Assembly (NCBI RefSeq): GCF_023278085.1
Contig: NZ_CP066265.1
Coordinates: forward strand, 2,820,501-2,884,500
DNA from: Pseudomonas syringae
GTDB taxonomy: Bacteria; Pseudomonadota; Gammaproteobacteria; Pseudomonadales; Pseudomonadaceae
Length of the DNA stretch: 64,000 nt
Reading direction: 5' to 3'
Positions within the stretch are counted from its first letter, which is position 1, and the number at the start of each line of letters is the position of its first letter. The translations under genes and the position numbers were made by a program. Below are positions 18,045 through 28,559 of the stretch, piece by piece. Under the pieces are notes generated by a model. That model was not told the origin of the DNA and did not search any database. It was given only the letters and a program-made list of their open reading frames with translations.

Positions 18045-19214
18045 TTATGCCTGCGGGCCAGGCTCGTCGTCATCGACCAGCCCCCATTCGGCCGTGCTTG
18101 CGGTGCTGCTGCCAGTCGGTGCCGGGGGCGGTGTGGTCAGGGTCGCGGCTCCGCCTTCGCTGTGCAGTTTGAGGCGCAGCCGTACGTTGTTCTGCGAGTC
18201 GGCATTTTTCAACGCTTCTTCTTCGCTGATCGCCCCTTCCACCGCCAGACTGAACAAGGCCGAGTCGAACGTCTGCATGCCAAGGCTGGCGGATTTTTCC
18301 ATGATGCCCTTGAGCTCGGTCAGTTCGTTGCGCTGGATCAGATCGCGAATGGTCGGCGTGCCCATCATCACTTCCACCGCCGCCCGACGCTTGCCGTCCG
18401 GCGTCTTGACCAGCCGCTGGGAGACGAACGCCTTGAGGTTGTTGCCCAAATCATGCAGCAACTGCGCACGCCGCTCTTCCGGGAAAAAGTTGATGATCCT
18501 GTCCAGCGCCTGATTGGCGTTGTTGGCATGCAGGGTCGAGATCACAAGGTGTCCGGTGTCGGCAAACGCCAGCGCATGCTCCATGGTTTCGCGATCACGA
18601 ATTTCGCCGATCAGAATCACATCCGGCGCCTGGCGCAAGGTGTTCTTCAGCGCGGCGCGGAAGCTGCGGGTATCGACGCCGACTTCGCGCTGGTTGACGA
18701 TGGATTTCTTGTGCCGATGGATAAACTCCACCGGGTCTTCAATGGTGATGATGTGCCCGCTGGCGTTGCGATTACGGTAATCGATCAGGGCTGCCAGCGA
18801 GGTCGACTTACCCGACCCGGTCGCACCGACGAACAGCACCAGACCGTGCTTTTCCATAACCACATCGAGTAACACAGGCGGCAGGAAAAGATCTTCGAAG
18901 CGCGGGATGTCCAGCTTGATGTTACGGGCGACAATCGACACTTCGTTGCGCTGCATGAAGATATTGATCCGGAAGCGACCGATGCCCGCCAGCGACACCG
19001 CAAGGTTCATCTCCAGTTCGCGCAGAAATTCGAGCTTCTGCTCTTCATCCATCAGCCCCTGGGCAATCAACGCCACCTCGCCGGGCTTGAACGTCTCGCT
19101 GCCGAGTGGCTTGAGCACGCCATTGAACTTGGCGCACGGCGGTGCTCCGGTGGAAAGATAGAGGTCCGATCCGTCCTGATTGGCCAGAATCTTCAACAGC
19201 GCCGGAAAATCCAT
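18045..19214 (-). CDS. pilU: Type IV pilus retraction ATPase, PilU
   Basis: From ATG 19214 the product is 389 residues, beginning MDFPALLKILANQDGSDLYL as in PilU. A PAS-like N-terminal domain is followed by a RecA-like secretion ATPase core: Walker A GATGSGKSTSLAAL, Asp box IITIEDPVEFIHRH, Walker B DVILIGEIRDRETMEHAL and the His box STLHANNANQALDR. PilU assists PilT in pilus retraction. No pilT lies within the window, so the gene is separated from its partner here or pilT is elsewhere. The proline-rich C-terminal tail is slightly longer than usual. Confidence 0.9.
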   Translation of the reverse strand: MDFPALLKILANQDGSDLYLSTGAPPCAKFNGVLKPLGSETFKPGEVALIAQGLMDEEQKLEFLRELEMNLAVSLAGIGRFRINIFMQRNEVSIVARNIKLDIPRFEDLFLPPVLLDVVMEKHGLVLFVGATGSGKSTSLAALIDYRNRNASGHIITIEDPVEFIHRHKKSIVNQREVGVDTRSFRAALKNTLRQAPDVILIGEIRDRETMEHALAFADTGHLVISTLHANNANQALDRIINFFPEERRAQLLHDLGNNLKAFVSQRLVKTPDGKRRAAVEVMMGTPTIRDLIQRNELTELKGIMEKSASLGMQTFDSALFSLAVEGAISEEEALKNADSQNNVRLRLKLHSEGGAATLTTPPPAPTGSSTASTAEWGLVDDDEPGPQA

Positions 19215-19355
19215 AATCAATACCGTACAAAATGAATGAACAAACAGTGAGCCGTCATGACGGCACGCGTAACGCGCGACAATGTCTCGCCGGGCAGGCA
19301 AGCGCTGACCAGGACAGGCATAATGGCAGCCTTTTGCGACAGGTGATATTGCGAC

Positions 19356-19631
19356 ATGAAAGCCCAGGCCCGCCACATTCTGGTGAAGACCGCCGAAGAA
19401 GCCGAGCAGCTCAAGCAACGTATCGCCAAAGGCGAGGCGTTCGATGTGCTGGCCAAGAAGCATTCTAGCTGCCCGTCCGGCAAACGTGGCGGCGATCTGG
19501 GTGAAGTCAGGCCGGGGCAGATGGTGGGCGTCATCGATCAGGTGATCTTCAAGAAGCCGTTACGCGTCGTGCATGGACCGATCAAGAGCAAGTTCGGTTA
19601 TCACCTGGTGCAGGTCTTCTATCGCGACTGA
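19356..19631 (+). CDS. Second parvulin-type peptidyl-prolyl isomerase
   Basis: 91 residues forming one parvulin domain: ARHILVKTAEEAEQLKQRI, HSSCPSGKRGGDLGEVRPGQMVGVID and KFGYHLVQVFY. It is a diverged paralogue of the protein at 11809, with the same SSCPS and RGGDLG blocks. No signal peptide, so cytoplasmic. It is divergent from pilU and stands alone. A client protein cannot be deduced. Confidence 0.93.
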   Translation: MKAQARHILVKTAEEAEQLKQRIAKGEAFDVLAKKHSSCPSGKRGGDLGEVRPGQMVGVIDQVIFKKPLRVVHGPIKSKFGYHLVQVFYRD

Positions 19632-19651
19632 CCATCACGCCTTGAAGCAAA

Positions 19652-19682
19652 AAACCTCGAGCCGTTTTGCGACCCGAGGTTT
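19652..19682. terminator. Hairpin between convergent ppi and pgm genes
   Basis: AAACCTCG at 19652-19659 pairs with CGAGGTTT at 19675-19682 across a 15-base loop, with A- and T-rich flanks on both sides. It probably ends transcription from both directions. Confidence 0.7.
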
Positions 19683-19737
19683 CAGAAAGCGTCAGCCAGG
19701 ACAGGCCGGTATGAACCCAGACCTGCCCCTGTTCACC

Positions 19738-21384
19738 TTACTGCGGCGAAATCGCACCATCGACCAGCGCCTGAGCTTCTGCAACCAGACGCTTGAGGTG
19801 ATCTTCGCTGACAAAGCTCTCGGCGTAGATCTTGTAGATGTCCTCGGTGCCTGACGGGCGCGCCGCGAACCAGCCGTTCTCGGTCATGACTTTCACGCCG
19901 CCAAACGCCTGATCATTACCTGGCGCATTGCTGAGCACCTTCTGGATCGGCTCGCCGGCCAGTTCGGTGGAGGTCACCTGCTCCGGCGACAATTTGCTCA
20001 GCAAGGCCTTCTGCTGCGGGTTGGCCTTGGCGTCGACACGGGTCGAAAACGGCTCGCCCAGCTCTTCGGTCATGGTCTTGTAGATTTCGCTCGGATCACG
20101 ACCGGTACGCGCAGTCATTTCTGCCGCCAGCAACGCCGGGATCAGACCGTCCTTGTCAGTGGTCCAGACCGAGCCATCGCGACGCAGGAACGAAGCACCC
20201 GCGCTCTCTTCACCGCCAAAGCCCAGCGAGCCTTCGAACAGCCCCTGAGCGAAGTACTTGAAGCCGACGGGCACCTCGTACAGGCGACGGCCAAGCCGTG
20301 CGGCAACACGATCAATCATGCCGCTGCTGACCACCGTCTTGCCGACCGCTGCATCAGCGCGCCATTCAGGGCGGTTCTGAAACAGATAGTCGATGGACAC
20401 CGCCAGGTAGCTGTTAGGCGTCATCAGCCCGCCCGTCGGGGTCACGATGCCGTGACGGTCGTGATCAGGATCGCAGGCAAAGGCAACCTGATAACGGTCT
20501 TTAAGGCCGATCAGGCTTTGCATGGCGTGGCTGGAGGACGGGTCCATGCGAATCTGGCCATCCCAGTCCACGGTCATGAAGCGGAACGTGGAATCGACAA
20601 ACTTGTTCACCACGTCCAGATTCAGGCCGTAATGCTCGCCGATCGCCGACCAGTAATTCACCCCGGCACCGCCCAGTGGATCAACACCGAGACGCAGGCC
20701 CGAATGGCGGATCGCGTCCAAGTCAATGACGCTTTTCAGATCGGCCACGTAGGTATTGAGGTAATCGTGGCGGTGCGTGGTATCGGCACGCAGGGCCTTT
20801 TCATGGCTGATGCGCGAGACACCGACGACTTTCTCGGCCAGCAGTTCGTTGGCCTTGTTCTCGATCCACTTGGTGACATCGCTGTCGGCCGGGCCGCCGT
20901 TCGGTGGGTTGTACTTGAAGCCACCGCTCTGCGGCGGGTTGTGTGACGGCGTGATGACGATGCCGTCCGCCAGGCCCGACGTGCGACCACGGTTGTAGCA
21001 GATGATCGCGTGGGACACCGCTGGCGTCGGGGTGTATTCGTCACCTTCCGAAATCATGACCTGCACGCCATTGGCCGCCAGCACTTCAAGTGCAGTGGCA
21101 GCGGCTGGCGTTGACAGCGCGTGGGTGTCGGCCCCCAGGAACAGCGGACCGTCGATGCCATTGGCTTTGCGGTACAGGCAGATCGCCTGACTGATGGCCA
21201 GCACGTGCCATTCGTTGAAGCCCAGTTCGAACGAGGTGCCGCGATGCCCGGACGTACCGAACGCGACACGCTGCGTTGGCACCGATGCATCAGGCTGGCC
21301 GGTGTAATAAGCCGTGACCAGTCTCGGGATATCAACCAGTAACTGCGCAGGTGCCAGCTTGCCGGCGAAAGGACTGAGACTCAT
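19738..21384 (-). CDS. pgm: Phosphoglucomutase, alpha-D-glucose phosphate-specific
   Basis: 548 residues from ATG 21384 with GGAGG just upstream. The phosphoserine loop is [27 protein letters not shown], the metal loop DPDHDRHG, and the sugar-binding loop [15 protein letters not shown]. The C-terminal phosphate-binding block is [17 protein letters not shown]. It interconverts glucose 1-phosphate and glucose 6-phosphate, feeding UDP-glucose and glycogen/trehalose routes. The start is moved 19 codons in from the longest frame. Confidence 0.97.
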   Translation of the reverse strand: MSLSPFAGKLAPAQLLVDIPRLVTAYYTGQPDASVPTQRVAFGTSGHRGTSFELGFNEWHVLAISQAICLYRKANGIDGPLFLGADTHALSTPAAATALEVLAANGVQVMISEGDEYTPTPAVSHAIICYNRGRTSGLADGIVITPSHNPPQSGGFKYNPPNGGPADSDVTKWIENKANELLAEKVVGVSRISHEKALRADTTHRHDYLNTYVADLKSVIDLDAIRHSGLRLGVDPLGGAGVNYWSAIGEHYGLNLDVVNKFVDSTFRFMTVDWDGQIRMDPSSSHAMQSLIGLKDRYQVAFACDPDHDRHGIVTPTGGLMTPNSYLAVSIDYLFQNRPEWRADAAVGKTVVSSGMIDRVAARLGRRLYEVPVGFKYFAQGLFEGSLGFGGEESAGASFLRRDGSVWTTDKDGLIPALLAAEMTARTGRDPSEIYKTMTEELGEPFSTRVDAKANPQQKALLSKLSPEQVTSTELAGEPIQKVLSNAPGNDQAFGGVKVMTENGWFAARPSGTEDIYKIYAESFVSEDHLKRLVAEAQALVDGAISPQ

Positions 21385-21511
21385 ACAACCTCCATGAACA
21401 CATCGAATTCTGAAAAAAACAAAAGGCTGCCACGACTTCAAGACATGCGCTAAAACATGATCAGCGTGGCAGTTTACTGGCAGTTCGACAGCGACGCTCG
21501 GGTATCGATCC

Positions 21512-23839
21512 CTAACTGCCTGAGGTTTGAGGTCGCCACCACGCTGGAAACAGCTGAGTCACCTTGGGCTCGGCAAAGCGGTCATCTATCAGCATCACGA
21601 CGCCATTGTCACTCTGGCTGCGGATCACCCTGCCCGCCGCCTGCACCACCTTCTGCAGGCCGGGGTAGAGATAGGTGTAATCGTAGCCAGCGCCGAACAG
21701 TGCGGCCATGCGTTGCTTGAACTGTTCATTGACCGGGTTGAGTTGCGGCAGGCCCAGGGTGGCGATGAATGCGCCGATCAAACGCGCGCCCGGCAAATCG
21801 ATGCCCTCCCCGAACGCGCCCCCCAGCACCGCAAAGCCGATGCCCTGACTGCTCAGGGTAAAACGCTCGAGAAACGCATGACGATCCGCCTCCCCCATGC
21901 CTCGCGCCTGCTGCCACAAGGTAATGTGCGGATGAGTGCGCGCCATCAGTTCCGCGACCTGTTGCAGGTAATCGAAGCTGCTGAAAAACGCCAGATAATT
22001 GCCCGGCCTGGCCTCGAACTGCTCAGCCAGCAGCTCGACAATCGGTGCCAGTGACGCCTGTCGATGAGTGAACCGGGTCGAAATGCGGCTGATAATCCGC
22101 ACGTCCAGTTGGTCGTGATGAAACGGCGACTCGACATCGATCCAGGCGGTATTGGCCGGCAGCCCGAGCAGGTCGGCGTAGTAATGACGGGGGCTGAGGG
22201 TTGCGGAAAACAGTACGCTGCTGCGCGCAGCGGTCAGGCGCGGCCGAATGAAACGTGCGGGCACCACGTTGCGCAGGCTCAACCGCGACAGAACGCGCTT
22301 GCCCCCCGCTTCGCGTCGGCTGATATCGAAAATGAAGTGCTCGTCAAACAGCTCGGCGATACGCGCAAAACCGATGGCCTCAAGATAAAACCCCTGCAAT
22401 GTGCCATCCACCGCCTGCGGGTGTTCGTTGAAATGATCACCGAGGGTCGAAATGCACAGGTTCAGGCTATTGATGAATTTATCCGGCGCCGCCGGGTAGG
22501 CTTGATAAGCGGCGAGTTGCGCCTTGTGTAGCGCATTCCATTGCCGGTCGAGGCGCTGCAAGGCTTTTTTCACCGGCTCGGGCGCAGTCGGGATCAGCGC
22601 TTTCAGCTGGCTCTGATCAAGGCTGGCGCTGTACATCTGCCGCGTCCGTTCGACCATGTTGTGCGCTTCATCGACCAGCACCGCCACCCGCCATTGATTG
22701 AGCTGGCCGAGGCCGAACAGCAATGCGCTGAGGTCGAAGTAATAGTTGTAGTCGGCAATCACCACATCGGCCCAGCGCGCCAGCTCCTGGCTCAGGTAGT
22801 ACGGACAGACCTGATGCAGCAACGCAGCCTCACGCACGCTGGCCTGATCCAGCCAGGGCGATTGCAGCGCGGCCGAGCGCGCAGCGGGCAGGCGATCGTA
22901 AAAACCGTTGGCCAGAGGACAGGAATCACCGTTGCAGGCCTTGTCCGGGTACTCACAGGTCTTGTCTCGCGCCACCAGTTCCAGCACCCGCAGCCTGAGT
23001 TCGGGCGCACTGCGGTTGATTACCTGCAGGGCATCCAGCGCCAGTCTGCGTCCCGGCGTCTTGGCCGTGAGAAAGAAAATCCTGTCGAGCTGCTGACCGG
23101 GCGCAGCCTTGAGCAACGGGAACAACGTGCCCACGGTCTTGCCGATACCGGTCGGGGCCTGAGCCATCAGGCAACAGCCAGTGCTGGCCGCCTTGTACAC
23201 CGATTCAGCCAGAGCACGTTGCCCGGTGCGGAACGCTGGGTGGGGAAACTTCAGGGTCGTCAGCGTGGCATGCAACGCCTGCGTATGCGCCAGCTCCTGC
23301 CGCGCCCAGCCAAGAAAGATCGTGCATTGCTGTTCGAAGAATTGTTGCAACGTTGCGGCGCTGAAATGCTCGCGAATCAGGGTTTCCTGCTCGCTGACAA
23401 TGTTGAAATACACCAGCGCCAGCGTCACGTCTTCCAGTTGCAGGCGCTGGCAGAGCAGCCAGCCGTAGACCTTTACCTGCGCCCAGTGCAATTGACGATG
23501 GTTGTCGGGCATGACATCCAGCTCGCCGCGATAGGTCTTCACTTCTTCCAGCTGGTTGCGGGCAGCGTCATAGCCATCCGCCCTGCCGCGCACGGTGAGC
23601 TCGCGATAGTCCCCCGTCAACGACAGTTCGGCCTGATAATCGGCGCCGCGCCGCGATGCAACGGTCCGATGCCCGGCAATGCCTTCCTGAGCGGTCGGCG
23701 ATGGCGTGAACCGCAGGTCAAGATCGCCTACCTTGGCCGTGAACTCGCACAATGCGCGTACCGCCACCACGTAGCGCCTGGGCGAATCGCTGGCGAAGGC
23801 TGGCGTCTGATCGGGATTAACGGAGGTCTGGGAAGTCAC
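21512..23839 (-). CDS. XPD/DinG-like iron-sulphur helicase with N-terminal PD-(D/E)XK nuclease-like domain
   Basis: 775 residues. The first 200 form a PD-(D/E)XK-like domain with a GRADGYD...[10 protein letters not shown] motif, as in Cas4/RecB nucleases. The helicase follows: Walker [12 protein letters not shown] near residue 240, and a Cys cluster ([17 protein letters not shown] and later CPYYL) matching the Fe-S site of XPD/DinG. Then come a VDEAHN box, a C-terminal RecA domain with [13 protein letters not shown], and the [14 protein letters not shown] motif VI. It is expected to be a 5'-3' DNA repair helicase, possibly cutting DNA. In many bacteria a VRR-NUC nuclease gene is adjacent; none is here. 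Confidence 0.9.
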   Translation of the reverse strand: MTSQTSVNPDQTPAFASDSPRRYVVAVRALCEFTAKVGDLDLRFTPSPTAQEGIAGHRTVASRRGADYQAELSLTGDYRELTVRGRADGYDAARNQLEEVKTYRGELDVMPDNHRQLHWAQVKVYGWLLCQRLQLEDVTLALVYFNIVSEQETLIREHFSAATLQQFFEQQCTIFLGWARQELAHTQALHATLTTLKFPHPAFRTGQRALAESVYKAASTGCCLMAQAPTGIGKTVGTLFPLLKAAPGQQLDRIFFLTAKTPGRRLALDALQVINRSAPELRLRVLELVARDKTCEYPDKACNGDSCPLANGFYDRLPAARSAALQSPWLDQASVREAALLHQVCPYYLSQELARWADVVIADYNYYFDLSALLFGLGQLNQWRVAVLVDEAHNMVERTRQMYSASLDQSQLKALIPTAPEPVKKALQRLDRQWNALHKAQLAAYQAYPAAPDKFINSLNLCISTLGDHFNEHPQAVDGTLQGFYLEAIGFARIAELFDEHFIFDISRREAGGKRVLSRLSLRNVVPARFIRPRLTAARSSVLFSATLSPRHYYADLLGLPANTAWIDVESPFHHDQLDVRIISRISTRFTHRQASLAPIVELLAEQFEARPGNYLAFFSSFDYLQQVAELMARTHPHITLWQQARGMGEADRHAFLERFTLSSQGIGFAVLGGAFGEGIDLPGARLIGAFIATLGLPQLNPVNEQFKQRMAALFGAGYDYTYLYPGLQKVVQAAGRVIRSQSDNGVVMLIDDRFAEPKVTQLFPAWWRPQTSGS

Positions 23840-23944
23840 TGCGCGGGAAAGCCACTGGTTTCAAATACTGGACAAGCGTCCAGTTAACAGCCTTGAAACC
23901 CGTCTGGCAAATACAAATGGATCGGCGGCCGCCCCATTCACGGC

Positions 23945-25354
23945 TTACGGCAGCCGCGCCCGACTTAATGCGTCTCCCAGCACAGCCAGCAACCCGGCCA
24001 CGTTCCGGCCCCAGTCGATGGCATAACTGATGCGCAGGTGCTGTCCATACTGGCCTTGCAGGCTGAACAGTTCGCCGGGCGCGATGACAATGCGCTCAGC
24101 CAGCATCATGTCGAAAACCTTACGCATGTTGACCGGGTACCGGCTTTGCGCCCACACACCGCAGCCACCCACTGGCACTTCGTAGCGCAACACCTCACCC
24201 AGTTGCTCATCGAGCTGATGCGTCATCGCTGACGCTCGCTCAGCCAGAACAGCGCGCAACCCGTTCAGGTGAATATCCAGACCACCGCTGCCGCACAACC
24301 TGGCAATCGCCCTCTGCCGTATGCGCGGCAGCCCGAACGCACGCAACAGAAAACCGGCTTGCCAGCGGTCTTCAAGCTGTTTGCACAACAGATAGCCATA
24401 AGGCGCTTCAGGGCCAAGGCTCTTGTCGAACGCGCCAATAATCACCAGCCTTCGCGGGTCGATCAGGTGACGCAGATGGTCAGGCTCGCAAGCGAACCTC
24501 AATTCGCTGTGACTGTCGTTCTCCAATACCCAGACCTGATGGCGGTTGATCACTTCGGCCAGCGCCTGACTATTAATCGACGCTCGCAAATTGCCGCGCA
24601 CCGGATTCAGGAATGACGAAAATATCGCAAGCCCGACGGTATTCTCCCGCAACAGCCGCTCCAGTTGCACTGGATCAAGGCTGCCGGGTTCGTCCTGCGG
24701 CAACTCCACAACCCGGATATCGAACGATTGCAGCAACCGCAGCCAGGTCCAGGTGCAGGGTGACTCCACCAGTACAATGCCACCGCGCAGCTGCAGCGTA
24801 TCGATCACCACCTTGAATGCCCCGTGCAGGTCGGGCGTAATGTAGACATTGTCTGCGTGCCAGCAATGCTCGGCATCATGGGTGTACCGAGCCGCCAGCG
24901 CGGTGCGCAATTCCGGCTCACCGAACGGCTGAAAAACAGCGTCGCGCGAGCGCGGATAATGGCGCGCCAGTTCACGCTCCATCGTCAGTAAAGGGCTTTC
25001 CGGCACGCGCAACACGGTCGGCTCATCGCCGCTCAACAGCAGCATACCGGCACGCCTGGCGTTGCACTGCAGTGCGTGCAAAAGGTCGCCACTGCGGCAT
25101 GGCTGCTCTTCTGATGCACTGCTGCGCGGTATCGCGTAATAGCCCGACTTGGCAACCGAATAGATACGCCCTTCTTTTTCCAGCAGCGAGTAGGCACTTT
25201 GCACCGTGGATATCGATACCTGCAGGCGGCGTGCAAGCTGGCGCAGCGACGGCATCTTGAGTGCCGGCTCGCGTTGATCCTCGTCAACAAGGCGCACTAG
25301 ATAGCGGTAAACCGCCTGGTAGGCGAAGTCCGTGTTGTCTTTCATGGCAGTCAT
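23945..25354 (-). CDS. MocR-type regulator (GntR domain plus aminotransferase domain)
   Basis: About 470 residues. A GntR winged helix (LKMPSLRQLARRLQVSISTVQSAYSLLEKEGRIY) is followed by a fold-type I aminotransferase domain with the PLP lysine in GAFDKSLGPEAPYGYLL. The start is uncertain between ATG 25354 and ATG 25345; upstream TTG codons lack a site. It follows the PP-loop gene on the same strand by 84 bases, so the two probably share a transcript. The regulator may sense a product or substrate of that enzyme. It is only distantly like the MocR at 3421. Confidence 0.85.
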   Translation of the reverse strand: MTAMKDNTDFAYQAVYRYLVRLVDEDQREPALKMPSLRQLARRLQVSISTVQSAYSLLEKEGRIYSVAKSGYYAIPRSSASEEQPCRSGDLLHALQCNARRAGMLLLSGDEPTVLRVPESPLLTMERELARHYPRSRDAVFQPFGEPELRTALAARYTHDAEHCWHADNVYITPDLHGAFKVVIDTLQLRGGIVLVESPCTWTWLRLLQSFDIRVVELPQDEPGSLDPVQLERLLRENTVGLAIFSSFLNPVRGNLRASINSQALAEVINRHQVWVLENDSHSELRFACEPDHLRHLIDPRRLVIIGAFDKSLGPEAPYGYLLCKQLEDRWQAGFLLRAFGLPRIRQRAIARLCGSGGLDIHLNGLRAVLAERASAMTHQLDEQLGEVLRYEVPVGGCGVWAQSRYPVNMRKVFDMMLAERIVIAPGELFSLQGQYGQHLRISYAIDWGRNVAGLLAVLGDALSRARLP

Positions 25355-25438
25355 CCGGCGCTCAGTCAACAAAGGGTCCGGGCAATCACGACAAGGCTGA
25401 TGCCGAGCAAGCGGCAGCAGCCGTAATCCGCTACCGGG

Positions 25439-26941
25439 TCAGCGCCCGGAAAGCACTTCGGCCATCGCCTCGCCGGTGACCGGGTCTACGCTCATGACCC
25501 GTCCCTTGTCAGGGTCGGCAGCGCGTATTCGAGCAATCAGCGAATTCGGGTCGCCAAAGTCCACGCGTTGTTTGCCATAAAGGTTCTGCAACCCTTTGAG
25601 ACTCAGACCGCTGATGTCCACCAGCCACTGCATCACCTGGTCCGGCGCAGACGAGCCTGACAGCGCCTTGTGCAGATCCGGCAGTGCGACCAGCATGCCG
25701 GGATGGCAACTGCGCAAAAACGTTTCCAGACCGCGCCCCCGATCAACGAAGGGTGAGAACACCATACACACCAGTTGCGTTTCGCTCAGGCCAAAGCCTT
25801 CCTGCGCGAAGCTTGAGGCCAGTTCCCGACGCAGGTCGATGCGCGCCTGCCCGGCGTAAGCGCTCAGCGCCTTGTCAATCAAACGCGCTGGCATTTGCTT
25901 TCGACGCATCAGCGAAGACGCCAGCTCCAGGTATTCGGCGATCCCGTCAGCGTAACTGCGTCCATGCAGGTATTGCGCGGTCAGACCACGCATGTGAGCC
26001 ATGAGTAAGGGGTTGGCGCAATCCGACTCACTGAAGCAGAACGCCAGATCGTCGAAGCGAAAATCCAGGAACTCGGTGAGCAGGTTCCAGTGCTCGTCGG
26101 CTTTGCAACTGACCAGATCGGCAATGGTGATAAAAGCCGGCGCACTGGTTTTGCCGGAGCAGCCCGCAGCACGGCCACTGCGCAGGCCTTGCGCGTCGTC
26201 TCCATAAAGCTCGCTGTAGTAGGCCTGACCGATGGAATCGATCATCTTCAGAACGCCGCTCAGGGCCTGCCCACTCCAATGCCCGGGGTGCTGGCCGGTG
26301 CGCTGCGCCAGCCGCATGAGCCAGGTGATGTACTGCTTTTGCTCCCTGCGCGAGTCACCACTGGCCACTGCATCGACACCGTTGCCCCAGCTCAGCGCAC
26401 GTCCCAGAAACTCTGCCAGCCCCAGGTAGCAGGTGTTGCAGAAAGTGGTGCGTGCGTCACCCGCAGAAAGATGGCCACCGAGCAGCACGTCCATGCGGTT
26501 CTGCTCGCGACCGGCGCTGGAAAAAGGCAGGTCCGGCTCGAAGGCCTGGGTGTACTGATTGTCGATCACCAGCATTTCGACCCGGGGGTCGTCGTATAGA
26601 AACAATGCTGAATAGGTGCGGTTGATATTGTCCATTACCGCCGGTGTCATGCCCGCATGACGGCGAGTGGCAACGCGCAGGTTGAACGTGCCGGGCGAGC
26701 GGCAGGCAATACTCAATTGAGCAGCCCGCAAGAAGGCCAGTGTGTAAGCACTGTCCTTGCCGCCCCCGAAGGTCACCAGCACCTTGAAAGCGGAAATCCG
26801 CTCGATACCGCCCGCCGCGACAATAAGGCGCTGAATCAACAGCTGCAGCGCTGTGCGCTCTGCACGTGAGAAATAACCAAGCAAACGTTGCAACACCTGC
26901 TGGTAAACGTAATTCATTGCTTGTTCGTGTATGGAGCTCAT
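25439..26941 (-). CDS. PP-loop ATP pyrophosphatase-like protein of unknown substrate
   Basis: 500 residues; the ATG at 26941 has AGGTGA 6 bases upstream. After a helical N-terminus comes VLVTFGGGKDSAYTLAFL (residues 55-72), the SGGxDS-type PP-loop that binds ATP and forms adenylated intermediates. Two cysteines CNTC at 168-171 and a further FCFSESDC recall metal- or sulphur-handling members such as TtcA/Ncs6. The C-terminal 200 residues are helical and unassigned. PP-loop enzymes modify tRNA, form amides or make nucleotides. This one has no tRNA-binding domain that I recognise, and its MocR partner suggests a metabolic role. Confidence 0.75.
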   Translation of the reverse strand: MSSIHEQAMNYVYQQVLQRLLGYFSRAERTALQLLIQRLIVAAGGIERISAFKVLVTFGGGKDSAYTLAFLRAAQLSIACRSPGTFNLRVATRRHAGMTPAVMDNINRTYSALFLYDDPRVEMLVIDNQYTQAFEPDLPFSSAGREQNRMDVLLGGHLSAGDARTTFCNTCYLGLAEFLGRALSWGNGVDAVASGDSRREQKQYITWLMRLAQRTGQHPGHWSGQALSGVLKMIDSIGQAYYSELYGDDAQGLRSGRAAGCSGKTSAPAFITIADLVSCKADEHWNLLTEFLDFRFDDLAFCFSESDCANPLLMAHMRGLTAQYLHGRSYADGIAEYLELASSLMRRKQMPARLIDKALSAYAGQARIDLRRELASSFAQEGFGLSETQLVCMVFSPFVDRGRGLETFLRSCHPGMLVALPDLHKALSGSSAPDQVMQWLVDISGLSLKGLQNLYGKQRVDFGDPNSLIARIRAADPDKGRVMSVDPVTGEAMAEVLSGR

Positions 26942-27477
26942 TGTCTGTCACCTGCCTGTCGATCAAGACACCGCACGGTGCAGGCAGAGCCCCGAACATC
27001 AGACTGACGATCAAGTATGTATGCGAGCATGACTCATTCCCTGAGTAATAATTACCCAAGTATTATCAGCGCCTTCAAAATAATTACAATATACAGTTTG
27101 CTCTACAAAACAGACACGCGTTACCGAACGATCACAGTCATTTTAAACAGTTAGTTTAACCCTCGAGCACGCGTTTTAATTCACACGCAACTAACGCCCC
27201 ACGCACAGCGGCCGAAGGCAATACACAATAGCCCTCCCGCGACTGACAGTCCTTGCCCTGTGCAGCGCTTACATCACAGGCCGCAGAAAACCTCGACGGT
27301 ATACTCTCGCCCCGGAAGAAACTTACATACTCAAACAAACCGTTGATATCACTGTGTATGCTCATGCTGCCGTATAACGTCCACGTTTTTAACCACCCCT
27401 GTTCTTGCTGCAAAGGTTAAGCAGGCACCTCCGTTGGATGACGATTAATAAACCGCACTGTTTATCGCCCACCATGA
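26942..27477. other. Long AT-rich intergenic region upstream of the PP-loop gene
   Basis: No gene is firmly supported. The part next to the PP-loop start is AT-rich, with a weak dyad (TAATAATTAC...GTATTATCA, about 27045-27068) that could be an operator. A minus-strand frame at 27156-27365 (70 codons, starting MSIHSDINGLFEYVSFFRGE) is in line with the operon but lacks a convincing ribosome site. I leave it as a possibility only. Confidence 0.4.
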
Positions 27478-27502
27478 AAAAAGCCTTCCGCGGGGAAGGC
27501 TT
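27478..27502 (-). terminator. Rho-independent terminator of the oxidoreductase gene
   Basis: AAAGCCTTCC and GGAAGGCTTT pair around a short GCG-containing loop. On the minus strand this is followed by a T-run. It lies 35 bases after the stop of the oxidoreductase at 27537. Confidence 0.8.
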
Positions 27503-27536
27503 TCTCACTAACGCTGTCGACTGGAAAAGTGCTGAG

Positions 27537-28559
27537 TCAGACCGGCTCGACTTCCAGCACCGCACGCCCGCCAATCGGGCAGACATCCATGTAACGGTGC
27601 GCCTGCACCACGTGCTCGAACGGGAAGCTGCGCGTTTGCAGAGGCGCCAGCACCTTGTCGGCGGTCATCTGGTTGATGTCCTGCAAGGCACGTTGCAATG
27701 CTTGCTGATCCTGAGTGATGCCCAGTTCCGGCTTGCCGGTGAAGTTGCCCAGGCAGTGTACGTAAAACTGGATGTTCTTCTGAAAGGCTGCGCAGGCCGG
27801 GAACGGGGTCTGATTGCCGCCTTGCAGGCCGTACAGCACCAGACTGCCGCGTGGCGCCAGCACGTCACCCATGATCGACATCTGCGGACCGCCCAGGCCA
27901 TCGAAAACCGCATCGACGCCACGGTTGTCGGTGTACTTGTTGATCGCCATCAGCAGGTCCTGATCTTCAGTGACCACCACCTTGTCAGCGCCCAGCGACA
28001 GCAGATATTCACGCGCATCATCGGTCTTGGTGGCCGCAATCACGCGAACGCCCAGCGCCTTGCCCAACTGCACGAACGCAGGACCTGAACAATGACTGGC
28101 ATCGGTGACCAGTACAGTCTGCCCGGCCTTGATGCGCGCCAGATCGACGTAGGCAAAGTAAGCCACCAGGTACGGCGTGTAATGCACGCTGGCTTCGACC
28201 GGCGTAAGTACGTCAGGATAGCGAGTCAGAGCCAGACGCGGCATGACGATGTTCTCGCCGTAGACCGGGTGCTGGTTGGCATCGGCCGCAGGAAAACTGG
28301 CCACCTTGTCGCCCACGTGCAGGTCATTGACTCCATCGCCCAGCGCAGTGACCACGCCGGCCATTTCGTAACCCAGACCGGCAGGCAGACGCGCCTGGGT
28401 CGAAGCGAGATTTTGCCGCCAGAGTACGTCATACCAGCTGACACCAATCGCCTGGACACGCACCTGCACCTCGCCGGGTGCTGGCGACGCTACGGGTTGC
28501 TCTTCAACCTTGAGCACCTCGGCCGGGCCGAACTGGTGAAAACGGATCGTGCGGGACAT
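27537..28559 (-). CDS. Zinc-free medium-chain dehydrogenase/quinone oxidoreductase
   Basis: 340 residues of the medium-chain dehydrogenase fold: GroES-like N-terminus (GPAEVLKVEEQPV ... GYEMAGVVTALGDGV) and a Rossmann domain (GQTVLVTDASHCSGPAFVQLGKALG). The catalytic zinc cysteines are absent, placing it with NADPH:quinone oxidoreductases. The usual GxGxxG is replaced by TDASHCSGPA, which is unusual and may alter cofactor binding. It is divergent from a LysR regulator, a common pairing for electrophile or quinone response. Confidence 0.9.
   Translation of the reverse strand: MSRTIRFHQFGPAEVLKVEEQPVASPAPGEVQVRVQAIGVSWYDVLWRQNLASTQARLPAGLGYEMAGVVTALGDGVNDLHVGDKVASFPAADANQHPVYGENIVMPRLALTRYPDVLTPVEASVHYTPYLVAYFAYVDLARIKAGQTVLVTDASHCSGPAFVQLGKALGVRVIAATKTDDAREYLLSLGADKVVVTEDQDLLMAINKYTDNRGVDAVFDGLGGPQMSIMGDVLAPRGSLVLYGLQGGNQTPFPACAAFQKNIQFYVHCLGNFTGKPELGITQDQQALQRALQDINQMTADKVLAPLQTRSFPFEHVVQAHRYMDVCPIGGRAVLEVEPV

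Noticed and set aside
22541..23887. 448-codon plus-strand frame
   Set aside because: Antisense shadow of the helicase gene; no recognisable domain.
27156..27365. 70-codon frame in line with the PP-loop operon
   Set aside because: No convincing ribosome site and no family; kept only as a remark in the gap description.
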